DNA of 64,000 bases from contig JAPPMG010000055.1 in NCBI GenBank assembly GCA_028819215.1, forward strand, positions 1-64,000, in the 5' to 3' direction. The DNA comes from Bryobacterales bacterium. GTDB taxonomy: Bacteria > Acidobacteriota > Terriglobia > Bryobacterales > UBA6623. Numbering within the stretch: the stretch's first letter is position 1; every line of letters starts with the position of its first letter. Positions 55,901-63,517 of this stretch are shown in pieces. The notes under the pieces are model-generated. The model saw only the letters and a list, made by a program, of their open reading frames with translations. It searched no databases and was not told the origin of the DNA. Position numbers and translations under genes: made by a program.

Positions 55901-56097
55901 CGGCCGTCTCCACGGGTATTGCCCTATTGCCCGTCGCCCTGGGACTGGGAAAGACAGGCAGTGAGATCCATGCACCCCTAGCCTTGGTGGTACTGCTGGG
56001 GCTGGCGAGTTCGACACTGTTGAACATGCTGGTAGTGCCCACAGTGTTCTGGCGCTGGCATCGGGCAAGGCAGGGCAGGGTCCGCGTCGGATCCTGA
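52990..56097 (+). CDS. Heavy-metal RND efflux pump (CusA/CzcA family)
   Basis: The 1035-residue inner-membrane transporter has twelve predicted membrane helices in the RND layout, with two large periplasmic loops. The fourth helix region carries IGALVDDALIDVENVVRRLRQ, the proton-relay acids of the heavy-metal subgroup. NINIGQPISHRIDHMLSG in the second periplasmic part is also typical. It drives export of divalent or monovalent metal ions with proton energy. The three genes 50222-56097 form a complete tripartite system. Which metal is moved cannot be read from sequence, and no metal-sensing regulator is adjacent. Confidence 0.93.
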   Translation: MLDSLIRWSLANRTLVLAASGGVLAWGGWAVSQLPVDVLPDLTAPTVSVITEHPGLAPVDMEQLVTFPVETALNGAPGLRRVRSATAAGVSVVWAEFDWGEDTYLTRQMVAERLGLATKNLPPTVSAPALGPTASIMGEILFIALTSDRHDDVELRTVADTVIRRGLLAVPGVAQVTPLGGGRKQYQVLLAPDKLKSYGVSLREVEEALTAGSSNTSAGFQAHRGHEHLLRGVGRFVGWQQIRDAVVRSSNVVPIQVGDLGEVRIDAAQRRGAAALNGKAAVIVGVRKQPDTNTLALTERVESRILALEPALPEGMRIHRRVLRQADFVETAISNLEEALGFGGLLVVVVVIVFLGSWRASAIALFAIPFSLAVTFVGLKALGLSINGMTLGGIAIAIGALVDDALIDVENVVRRLRQNAARPLEDRLPTLQVVFRASSEIRGSIVFATLIVVLVFAPLFALESVEGMLLRPLGVAYIVAILASLLVALTVTPALCSVLLPRSRSISQVGEWALVAWLRGLYQPILHWGLDHAAVVLSLAVFLVVAALAGLQDVGRRFLPELNEGSLTISAATVPGTSLRDSDRLGSALEGILLSVPGVVSTGRRTGRAESDEHLQGVESSEIDVRLDLRNRSKEEVVAEIRDRASLIPGTNINIGQPISHRIDHMLSGTRASVAVKIFGGELDVLWALAEQVQAAMRSIPSVIDLASDRQADVPVLTVRFRRDDLARYGVPAGQAADALRTVFLGNEVGAVFEGDVPVPIVVRYAGASGEPIETVGQTLIDTPSGARVPLSAVADIREDRSPNMVTREGVQRKIVVSCNVAGEDLRGAVNQIQDAVAASVELPAGYRIEYGGQFESEARATQRMLLLGALAIAGILVLLVTALDSVADALIVMCNLPLALVGGVAGVYVGGGVLSVASLIGFITLFGIAVRNGIMLLAHIRRLMAEEGVEDLRRAVIRGSSERLAPILMTAVSTGIALLPVALGLGKTGSEIHAPLALVVLLGLASSTLLNMLVVPTVFWRWHRARQGRVRVGS

Positions 56098-56245
56098 TAC
56101 CGCCGGGCTGAGCCAGCACCGAAGCGGCGCATCGTCAACTGCCACGCAGCAGGTGACTGACACCGTCCCCTCGGCGTATATTCTGGATTAGCGGCCACTT
56201 CCACCGGAGGTGCTGGTGTCCGTGGCCTCGCGACGGGAGGGGAGT

Positions 56246-56515
56246 ATGAGAGTTTCTCGCATGGCACTGGGCCTGACACTGGGAATCCTGTGGGGATGCG
56301 CACTTGGAATCATCGGGATCTTGCACGTGCTGGTTCCGCCATATGGCGAGCAGTTCTTCGAGTTCATGGCGTCGGTCTACCCGGGCATCACCGGGTCCGG
56401 ATCACTGCTGGACATCTTGCTGGGCGTGCTGTACGGACTCGTCGACGGGTTTCTCGGCGGATGGCTGATCGCATGGCTGTACAACGGATTGGCGCAACGC
56501 CTTGCGAAACAGTAA
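56246..56515 (+). CDS. Small two-helix membrane protein (holin-like family)
   Basis: A protein of 89 residues with two hydrophobic helices, about 6-31 (MALGLTLGILWGCALGIIGI) and 52-82 (LLGVLYGLVDGFLGGWLIAWLYN). The pattern GLVYGF/YGLVDGF-GG-AWLYN matches a widespread family of small bacterial membrane proteins sometimes labelled bacteriophage holin, although no phage genes are near. GGGAGGGGAG just upstream of the ATG at 56246 is a strong ribosome binding site. The function is unknown. Confidence 0.75.
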   Translation: MRVSRMALGLTLGILWGCALGIIGILHVLVPPYGEQFFEFMASVYPGITGSGSLLDILLGVLYGLVDGFLGGWLIAWLYNGLAQRLAKQ

Positions 56516-56584
56516 TCGTTCGACTGAGTCTGCCGAAACTGCAATATTGGTGACCCTATAAGGGCCAAATGGCGTTGCAGACGA

Positions 56585-56590
56585 TATAAG
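56585..56590 (+). promoter_or_regulatory. Putative -10 element of the PSD1-DUF1501 operon
   Basis: TATAAG ends eight bases before the ATG at 56599. The first TATAAG-like site at 56557-56562 is a possible second promoter. Confidence 0.35.
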
Positions 56591-56598
56591 ATGTCTAT

Positions 56599-59328
56599 AT
56601 GTCGAGAGTTCCGACCGTCTGGTTCGCGGCCTGCCTGCTAGTTGTCGCTGCTGTCGCTGCAAGTGCGGCACCCTCGCCCGAGGGAGTGGAGTTCTTTGAG
56701 AACAAGATCCGCCCTGTCTTGGCCAAGAACTGTTACACCTGCCATTCGGCGGAAGCCAAGACTCGCATGGGGGGGCTTTCGCTGGACACTCGCGACGGGA
56801 TCCTCGAAGGCGGACAGCGGGGCCACGCTGTGGTGCCGTCTGATGTCGAAGCGAGCTTGATTCTCGGTGCCCTGCGCTACGAGGGCGGGCTGAAGATGCC
56901 GCCCACGGGCAAGCTTCCCGACGAGGTTGTTCAGGACTTCGCCACTTGGATCAAGATGGGCGCTCCGGACCCGCGCGAGGCGAATGTCTCGCCCCAAGAG
57001 AGCAGCATCGACCTGGAGCAGGGCAGGCGCTACTGGGCCTTCCAAGCTCCTCGCGCACGGGCCCTCCCGGCAGTGCGCGATCTGGCTTGGCCACGCGGAG
57101 CCGTCGACCAACTCGTGCTGGCCGCCTTGGAAGACCGAGACCTGCGCCCGGTCCCTGACGCAAGCAGGGAGGACCTGCTCCGGCGAGTCACCTACGATCT
57201 CACCGGGCTGCCGCCAACGGTAACCGAGATGGAAGCGTTCATGGCCGATCGCAGCGAGGGTGCCTATTCCGAGGTGGTGGAACGCCTGCTCGAATCCGAC
57301 CGCTTCGGCGAGCGCTGGGGGCGGCACTGGCTGGACGTGGTGCGGTACTCCGACACGATCGGTCGCACGCGTAATCTGCCGTTTCCAATGGCGTGGCGCT
57401 ATCGCGACTACGTGATCCAAGCCTTCAACAGCGACAAGCCCTTTGACCGCTTCGTGCAGGAACAAATCGCTGGCGATCTGCTTCCGTACAACAGTCCCCA
57501 AGAGCGCATCGAGAAGCAGATCGCGACCGGGTTTCTGGCCCTGGGAGCCCACGATCTCAACGAGCCCGACCCGAAGCAGTTCGACATGGATGTCGCCGAC
57601 GAGATGATCAATGTCACGACGCGCTCGATGCTGGCCCTGAGCGTGGGCTGCGCCCGCTGTCACGATCACAAGTTCGATCCAATCCCGACCAAGGACTACT
57701 ACGCACTGGCAGGAGTCTTCCGCAGCACCGAGTTGCGCAATGGCTTGCGGAGACGTCCTCGCTTCAACGCTGGCTACTTCCGCGTCCAGAAAATGGTGGA
57801 GTTGGACGGCGTGCCCGACTACTCCACGGCAGACGCACCTGAACTGCGGGCGGAGCGCGCGCGGCTGTGGGGCGAGTTGCAGGCCGCTGAGGAGAAGCGG
57901 GACAGGGTCGAGTGTCGCAAGTTCGCCCGTGAACTCAGCAAGTTGCCCGTACCAGAAAATCTGGCGATGGGAGTGGTCGAGGCGGCCAAGCCAGAGACCA
58001 TCCGAGTCAACATCGGCGGTGACCCCCACACCCTCGGCGATCCGGTCGACCGCGGGTTCGTGCAGGTGCTGTACCCGCCCGAGGCGGAGATACCGGAAAT
58101 CGGGCCAGATCAGAGCGGGCGCCTGCAGTTCGCGGAGTGGTTGACTCGATCAGACAACCCCTTGACAGCGCGGGTGATGGCCAATCGCGTGTGGCACCAG
58201 CTGATGGGCAAGGGCATTGTCGCCACGGTCGACAATTTTGGCTCCACGGGACGGCAGCCGACCAACCAAGCCCTGCTGGACTACCTAGCCGTGCGCTTCA
58301 TGGACAGCGGCTGGTCGGTCAAGAGCCTCATCCGGGAAGTTGTCCTAAGCCGGACCTACCGACTCTCGACGCAACTTGATGGCAGCAACTTCGCGAAGGA
58401 TCCGGACAACGACCTCAATTGGCGCGCCAACATCCGGCGCTTGGAGGCGGAGTCGGTGCGAGACTCGGTGCTCTTCGTCAGCGGCGTGTTGGAATTGGGG
58501 GAGACTCCCCCTTCCCCGGTCGCGAGCTTTGACCGTAGCCAGATTCTCAATCCCGGCAACAGGCAGTTGCGGGCGTGGGAGTTCGATGACCCACATCGGA
58601 GCGTGTTCGTGCCTGTCGTGCGCAACCTCGCCAGCCGCATGTTCGAAGCGTTCGATTTCCCGGAGCCCAGCGAGACGCACGGTGTCCGCGACGTGACGAC
58701 CAGTCCCAGTCAAGCGTTGCTCTTGATGAATGGCGCCTTCATCCGCTCCAATGCGCTGATTGCGGCGGAGCGTCTGATGGCTGCACATGCACGGGATCGG
58801 GACCGCGCCCGCCACGCGTTCCGCCAGGTCCTGTCAAGAGATCCGAGTGCAGCCGAGGAGGATCGGGCGCTCAAGCGCGTTCGCGAGATCGCCCGCGCAC
58901 TTGGGTCGGATGAGGCCAAATCGGCGGACAGGGCAGCGGCTCGAGCTTGGCTGGAGCAAATGCTAGCGGCCACGCTGGAGCGCAAGCCTGGCCCCAACGA
59001 GCTATCGGCGGCATTGAAATCCTTCGCGTCCAGCGAGCCTGGCGCGGCCGATTCGGCCGTCGCCATGGGCAGTGCGTTTGCGGACACCAAGGGTGGGATT
59101 CGCGCAGACCTGGCGCAACAGGTCGTGGAAGCCGCGCTCGGGCGGAGGATCGACTCCACGGAACGCTCGCAGATGCGCAAGCGCATGAGGGACTGGTACA
59201 CTTCCCAAGCAGGAGCCGGTGGTGCCGATTCGCTCATGCTAGCGGCATCGGCAGATCCGGTCCACGAGGCTTGGACCCGCATCTATCACGCGCTGTACAA
59301 CAGTGCGGAGTTTCGTTTCCGCAATTGA
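56599..59328 (+). CDS. PSD1/DUF1549-DUF1553 protein with planctomycete-type cytochrome c domain
   Basis: The 909-residue exported protein (signal peptide 1-23) starts with a cytochrome c-like domain carrying the heme motif CYTCH (45-49). DUF1549 follows (about 170-380; RWGRHWLDVVRYSDT, and a second CARCH motif near 353-357), then DUF1553 (about 510-800; NPLTARVMANRVWHQLMGKGIV). The order is that of PSD1-type proteins, which are abundant in Planctomycetes and Acidobacteria. The biochemical role is not established; heme binding suggests redox work outside the cytoplasm, possibly on polysaccharide-derived compounds. The DUF1501 gene follows after 20 bases. Confidence 0.9.
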   Translation: MSRVPTVWFAACLLVVAAVAASAAPSPEGVEFFENKIRPVLAKNCYTCHSAEAKTRMGGLSLDTRDGILEGGQRGHAVVPSDVEASLILGALRYEGGLKMPPTGKLPDEVVQDFATWIKMGAPDPREANVSPQESSIDLEQGRRYWAFQAPRARALPAVRDLAWPRGAVDQLVLAALEDRDLRPVPDASREDLLRRVTYDLTGLPPTVTEMEAFMADRSEGAYSEVVERLLESDRFGERWGRHWLDVVRYSDTIGRTRNLPFPMAWRYRDYVIQAFNSDKPFDRFVQEQIAGDLLPYNSPQERIEKQIATGFLALGAHDLNEPDPKQFDMDVADEMINVTTRSMLALSVGCARCHDHKFDPIPTKDYYALAGVFRSTELRNGLRRRPRFNAGYFRVQKMVELDGVPDYSTADAPELRAERARLWGELQAAEEKRDRVECRKFARELSKLPVPENLAMGVVEAAKPETIRVNIGGDPHTLGDPVDRGFVQVLYPPEAEIPEIGPDQSGRLQFAEWLTRSDNPLTARVMANRVWHQLMGKGIVATVDNFGSTGRQPTNQALLDYLAVRFMDSGWSVKSLIREVVLSRTYRLSTQLDGSNFAKDPDNDLNWRANIRRLEAESVRDSVLFVSGVLELGETPPSPVASFDRSQILNPGNRQLRAWEFDDPHRSVFVPVVRNLASRMFEAFDFPEPSETHGVRDVTTSPSQALLLMNGAFIRSNALIAAERLMAAHARDRDRARHAFRQVLSRDPSAAEEDRALKRVREIARALGSDEAKSADRAAARAWLEQMLAATLERKPGPNELSAALKSFASSEPGAADSAVAMGSAFADTKGGIRADLAQQVVEAALGRRIDSTERSQMRKRMRDWYTSQAGAGGADSLMLAASADPVHEAWTRIYHALYNSAEFRFRN

Positions 59329-59348
59329 GTGAGGGGAGGCTAGGGAGC

Positions 59349-60740
59349 ATGGCTATGTCAGCAATCATCCAGAACCGCAGGGGCTTTCTGAGGCACGCAG
59401 CGGCCGGGTTCGGCTACACGGCGTTTGCCGGCCTTGCTGCATTGGAATCCCTGAATGCCAAGGGGAGCCAGAATCCGCTGTTGCCGAAGGCACCGCACTT
59501 CGAGCCGAAGGCCAAGCGGGTGATCTTCCTGTTTATGCAGGGGGCCCCGACCCAGCACGACACGTTCGACTACAACCCCGACGTGGTCAAGTATGCCGGC
59601 AAGCAATCGGAGATGGAGCTTTCGATTGGCACACAGGGAGGCAAGATTCTGGCGCCGGTGTTTGACTACCAGCCGGGGGGCGAGAGTGGGCTGCTGATCT
59701 CTGATGCGTTTCCGCACTTGCGGGAGCACGCGGACGAGCTATGCCTGCTCAACGGCATGCACACCGATTCGCCGGCGCACCCGCAGGCGACGATATTCAC
59801 CCACACCGGCAGCATCACATTCGTGCGCCCGTCGATCGGCTCTTGGACCGTGTACGGGCTGGGGACCGAGAACCAAGACCTGCCCGGGTTCGTGACCATG
59901 AATCCGCCACCGGTCGGCGGTTCGGCTCTTTACGGCTCGGCATTCCTGCCGGCGAGCTATCAGGGCACTCGGCTGAACATCGCCGAGGGGCAAGAGCCCG
60001 TGCAGAACATCCGCAACGCGACCATGAATTTGGAGGCGCAGCGCCGGCAACTCGACTATGTGCAGGCACTAAATCGCGGCCTGCTCGATCGGACCGACCA
60101 AGACGACCAGGTGGAGGGCGTGATCCAGTCTTACGAACTGGCGTTTCGGATGCAATCAGCCGTGCCGGAGGCAATGGACCTAAGCTCCGAGCCCGAGAGC
60201 GTGCGCGAGATGTACGGCCTCAATGCCAAGGAGACGAGGACATTCGGCACGCAGTGCCTGCTGGCCAGACGCATGGCTGAGAAGGGCGTGCGCTTCATCG
60301 AACTGGGGCATCGCGGCTGGGACCACCACAACAACCTGCGCAAGAGGCTCTCGGACACGGCCGGGGCCACGGACAAGCCGATTGCCGCTCTGATCGCCGA
60401 TCTGAAGCAGCGCGGGATGTTGGACGAGACGCTGATCGTCTGGGGCGGGGAATTCGGACGGTCCAGCTACGAGCAGAACGACCAGAGCGACGGACGGCGG
60501 CACAACAATCGCGGTTACACCATGTGGATGGCTGGCGGCGGGATCAAGGGCGGGATGCGCTTCGGGCGCTGCGACGAACACGGCGTGGCCGTCGAGGACC
60601 GGGTGCACCTGCACGACCTGCATGCAACGATGCTGCATCAGCTGGGGCTGGACCACACCAAGCTGACGTACCGCTACGCTGGGCGCGACTTCCGCTTGAC
60701 GGACGTGCACGGGCGAGTCGTCAACGAGATCATTGCGTAG
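59349..60740 (+). CDS. DUF1501-family Tat-exported protein
   Basis: The 463-residue protein starts with a Tat signal (NRRGFLRHAAAGF, 10-22) and belongs to DUF1501, a family with an alkaline-phosphatase-like fold that is almost always encoded next to PSD1 proteins. Conserved stretches are FLFMQGAPTQHDTFDYNP, GTHTDSPAHPQ-like and GRDFRLTDVHGRVV. The ATG at 59349 is preferred; another at 59355 has a better-spaced AGGGAG. The partner is the upstream PSD1 gene, and the pair is presumably one export-linked system. No enzyme activity is established. Confidence 0.9.
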   Translation: MAMSAIIQNRRGFLRHAAAGFGYTAFAGLAALESLNAKGSQNPLLPKAPHFEPKAKRVIFLFMQGAPTQHDTFDYNPDVVKYAGKQSEMELSIGTQGGKILAPVFDYQPGGESGLLISDAFPHLREHADELCLLNGMHTDSPAHPQATIFTHTGSITFVRPSIGSWTVYGLGTENQDLPGFVTMNPPPVGGSALYGSAFLPASYQGTRLNIAEGQEPVQNIRNATMNLEAQRRQLDYVQALNRGLLDRTDQDDQVEGVIQSYELAFRMQSAVPEAMDLSSEPESVREMYGLNAKETRTFGTQCLLARRMAEKGVRFIELGHRGWDHHNNLRKRLSDTAGATDKPIAALIADLKQRGMLDETLIVWGGEFGRSSYEQNDQSDGRRHNNRGYTMWMAGGGIKGGMRFGRCDEHGVAVEDRVHLHDLHATMLHQLGLDHTKLTYRYAGRDFRLTDVHGRVVNEIIA

Positions 60741-61072
60741 CCTCGGCATTGGGGCGTAGCGGGCTCCAATCGAAGTTCGCTTCTCCACGCGGTCTTGGGA
60801 GTTCTGATCGCCGGGCTCCGTGCTTCGGGATGTTGGTCCGCCCGTGCAACTGTCAGAAGGTGCGTGCCGCGTCTCCTGACTGGGACTAGGCTTGCCTGTC
60901 CGCTTCCCGACACAGCCGTTCTGATCGCACGGGTGACCGCCGCGTCGTCAGAGTCGATCATGGGAGCCCAGCCGGCCAAGAAATGAGGAGTCGCTCCGGT
61001 CGCCTTGGCCCGGCCATATGTATTCTCAAGTCGAAGCCGAATGAATGGACACCGGTATCGACGCCGCGTGAC
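60741..61072. other. Intergenic region, no gene seen
   Basis: 332 bp between the DUF1501 and AbiEii stop codons, which face each other. Short frames on both strands show no domain. GAATGA and TCATTC near 61040-61080 form a weak inverted repeat. Confidence 0.45.
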
Positions 61073-61903
61073 TCATTCGCCTCCCTTCCACGGTTCACCC
61101 GGTAGATGGGAGGTAAACGTGCGCCTGATCGCCTCCGCACCACGCAAGGCGTCGAATCCTTCGATTCGACCGTCATCCTGTCTGAGCAGCGGTGCTACAT
61201 CTCCGAGAAACACCGGATCTGTCACCTTGCTTGCAAGGTTCGCCTCGAAGTCCGCGCGTGACACACGGGTTCCGGCAAATTCCATGTAGCGTCGAAAACA
61301 GTTGACGACTGCGCGAGGATCAAGATCGGGCCGTTGTGCGATCGCGATGGCCACGTCGAACAGATCGCGACCCTTCTTGCGCTGGTACATCGCGCGAAGT
61401 TTGGTCCCTAGGAGTTCTTCCAGGGGGTACGTAACGACTTGACTAGATCCTTGGAACCAAGGACTCGACACCCTTATCGGCATCTCCACGAAGTTGAGAA
61501 CGGAGAAGTGCTCACGAGTGTTGACCTCAACCTTCAGCCGCAATGGTGTGATCGGTGGTATCTCGGAATCGAAGCGGTAGGTCATCGTCATGCGCCCTTC
61601 TGACTGCTTGCGGCGCGGCTCGCCCAGCCATGCGTCGAGGCGGAAGCGGAGGTTGTCAATCAACGGGCCGATCGCTCCGGGCCTGATCTGGACGAGATCG
61701 ATGTCTTCCGAGTAGCGGGATGCCGGACCGAGGTACAACTTGTGAAGCGCAGTCCCTCCGCGCATCGCTAGTGCCCCCGACAGCTGAGGGTCCGAGTAGA
61801 TCTCAACCAAGGCGCGAGAAAGGACAAGGTCTTGCTCGACTTGAGCATCAGTCGACCACGGCGCGATATGGCGCCAGGCCGTGATATCTGCTCGCGGAAT
61901 CAT
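61073..61903 (-). CDS. abiEii: AbiEii-type nucleotidyltransferase toxin
   Basis: The 276-residue protein is a DNA-polymerase-beta-like nucleotidyltransferase of the AbiEii/COG2253 family. Motifs are GGTALHKL (49-56), SEDIDLV (65-71, the metal-binding D67-x-D69), LKVEVN near 124, and LLGTKLRAMYQRKKGRDLFDV near 155. These toxins add nucleotides to tRNA and stop growth, and can abort phage infection. It overlaps its antitoxin gene by four bases (ATGA). Confidence 0.88.
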   Translation of the reverse strand: MIPRADITAWRHIAPWSTDAQVEQDLVLSRALVEIYSDPQLSGALAMRGGTALHKLYLGPASRYSEDIDLVQIRPGAIGPLIDNLRFRLDAWLGEPRRKQSEGRMTMTYRFDSEIPPITPLRLKVEVNTREHFSVLNFVEMPIRVSSPWFQGSSQVVTYPLEELLGTKLRAMYQRKKGRDLFDVAIAIAQRPDLDPRAVVNCFRRYMEFAGTRVSRADFEANLASKVTDPVFLGDVAPLLRQDDGRIEGFDALRGAEAIRRTFTSHLPGEPWKGGE

Positions 61904-62724
61904 ACGTCTGGCTCAAGGCGTTCGTTGACCACGACGCGCCAGCGGCGGTTTCGCGGGCAGTCCTTCGCATTGCGGTCTGCACGCAGTGGAATCGTGCGAG
62001 GGTTTCGAGTGGCAATCCACTTGGCCAAAAGTTCCGTCGTCCGTCCGGCTCCGACGTGGTCCAGAAGCAGGCCGGTACGCTGCGCAGCTGCAACAGGGCT
62101 GCCCGAAATCGCAGCCTCCACTAGGAGCTCCGGATCTATCTTCTCTGATAGCTCGGCCAACACCGTCACGACATTCCCGATCCCTCCGGCAGGCCGAATA
62201 TACCGAGCCAGATCGAGAGCTGTTGCCTCAGGCGAGGAAACCGGCATCGAGCCAGTCTCAACTCTGACTTGAACCGTCGGAGTCTGGATCGTGCGCCGCT
62301 TGTGGAGGAATCTCAGCAGGACCCTTCCGGAACGGGCAGGACGCAATGGGCGGTCCGTGAGAATCTGGAATTCCTGCGCTTGTTGGTGCGCCGCGCCGTG
62401 CAAGGACGCCGCGGTCAATAACCCCACATAATACGGCCGACCGTGATATTTCATGAGCGCGTCGACGTGCCAAGCCGGTGGGGGTGCACCTGCGGAACGG
62501 TACTCCAAAGGAACGACTACGAAAAAGCCTCGTCTCGGGCTTGCGAGTCGACCCTGCCTCTCCAGTCGTGCCGCTGCGCTACGTACAGCTGACTTGGAGC
62601 ATCCGCACGCTGCTAGGACCTCGTCCCGAGTGAACGTGTAGCGACCCGACGCTTGGAGTTGATCAACGAATCGACCCAGCGAGAATCGATTGGAACTTCT
62701 CCCATTTGATCCATTCGTTTGCAT
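61900..62724 (-). CDS. abiEi: AbiEi-type antitoxin with winged-helix N-terminus
   Basis: The 274-residue protein has an N-terminal winged-helix domain (about 15-75; FTRDEVLAACGCSKSAVRSAAARLERQG) and the AbiEi C-terminal antitoxin domain (EATALDLARYIRPAGGIGNVVTVLAEL). In type IV systems it represses its own promoter and neutralises the toxin without direct binding. The start at 62724 is the only reasonable Met. A perfect TATAAT lies eight bases before it, and GTTTGC/GCAAAC arms surround the promoter. Confidence 0.88.
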   Translation of the reverse strand: MQTNGSNGRSSNRFSLGRFVDQLQASGRYTFTRDEVLAACGCSKSAVRSAAARLERQGRLASPRRGFFVVVPLEYRSAGAPPPAWHVDALMKYHGRPYYVGLLTAASLHGAAHQQAQEFQILTDRPLRPARSGRVLLRFLHKRRTIQTPTVQVRVETGSMPVSSPEATALDLARYIRPAGGIGNVVTVLAELSEKIDPELLVEAAISGSPVAAAQRTGLLLDHVGAGRTTELLAKWIATRNPRTIPLRADRNAKDCPRNRRWRVVVNERLEPDV

Positions 62725-62755
62725 AACAAACTATTATAAGGCATGTTCCGCAAAC
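62717..62755. promoter_or_regulatory. abiE promoter and putative AbiEi operator
   Basis: The minus strand has TATAAT at 62738-62733, eight bases before the abiEi ATG. GTTTGC (62717-62722) and its inverted copy GCAAAC (62750-62755) flank it with a 27-base spacer. AbiEi proteins bind inverted repeats at their promoter. The transcript would be leaderless. Confidence 0.45.
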
Positions 62756-63517
62756 AAAACAGCATCACCGAACCAGCTTGAATCGACCCGGAACTCACTC
62801 AAGCCTCGGATTTCAGGTGTGGGCTCCGGAAATCGTGACCGGTGAGATAGTGCCGCAGAAGAGGGACAGGCAAGGGGGCGATCTGGAAGACAGAATGCCT
62901 GAAGAAGGCGAAAACCGCTATCCGGCCGTCAACTTCCAGTCGACTGACATTGTCGCAGCCGTCTAGAAGCCAATGGCTGTTCACGCTCAAACACACGGAA
63001 TGCGACGGATGTGCGAGTGGGATGGTCGGGTCGTTCAGACCGCTGGTCGGCTCAGGCGACGCTCCGGGCGCCGCGCAGCGGCCACAGGTATTCTCAAGTC
63101 GGGACCCGACGTGCTGTTCGGGTCGCGAAGAGAATATTTGGAAGGCGATCATTAGGCTTCGCAACTTCTTGCGATTTCCATGCAATTCATCCAATTCATG
63201 GTTGATTTGCATGGATCGTTGCCCACAGGGCAGACGAAGTCGTTCGAGATGCTATCGCGATTCAGCCTGCTGTCGTGGTGATCGATCCGCGACAAGGGAG
63301 CAAGGCACCCCTAGCTCATCGGCTTGTGGGAACTAGCCGCCGAGCTCGCTGGCGTCGCAAGCTGAGTCGAGACGCCATTGATCTCGACTGCACCAAATCA
63401 GTGCACGTAGCAGCGCGTCGGTGGTCTCTATTCTTGAAGCGCGCGGGGTTTTTGGGCAGGCGGAAAAAGCAGAGAGACCCTTGGCGGCGCCGCAGGTTTG
63501 GAGGCTCGCTGGTGGTT
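62756..63517. other. Gene-poor region upstream of abiE
   Basis: About 760 bp. Open frames up to 137 codons exist on the minus strand (62799-63212) but show no domain or ribosome binding site. Visible structures are the 9-bp inverted repeat at 63177-63215 and a 7-bp one, GGTCTCT/AGAGACC, at 63423-63479. This could be decayed sequence beside a mobile defence locus. Confidence 0.4.
63177..63215. repeat. Inverted repeat with nested direct repeat
   Basis: TCCATGCAA (63177-63185) and TTGCATGGA (63207-63215) are perfect inverted copies. Overlapping the left arm, AATTCAT occurs twice (63184-63190 and 63193-63199). Confidence 0.5.

Noticed and set aside
56638..58029. 463-codon frame antisense to the PSD1 gene
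   Set aside because: Shadow of a strongly conserved gene; composition is that of an antisense frame.
62799..63212. 137-codon frame on the minus strand
   Set aside because: No domain, no ribosome binding site, no -10 element; I kept the region as gene-poor.
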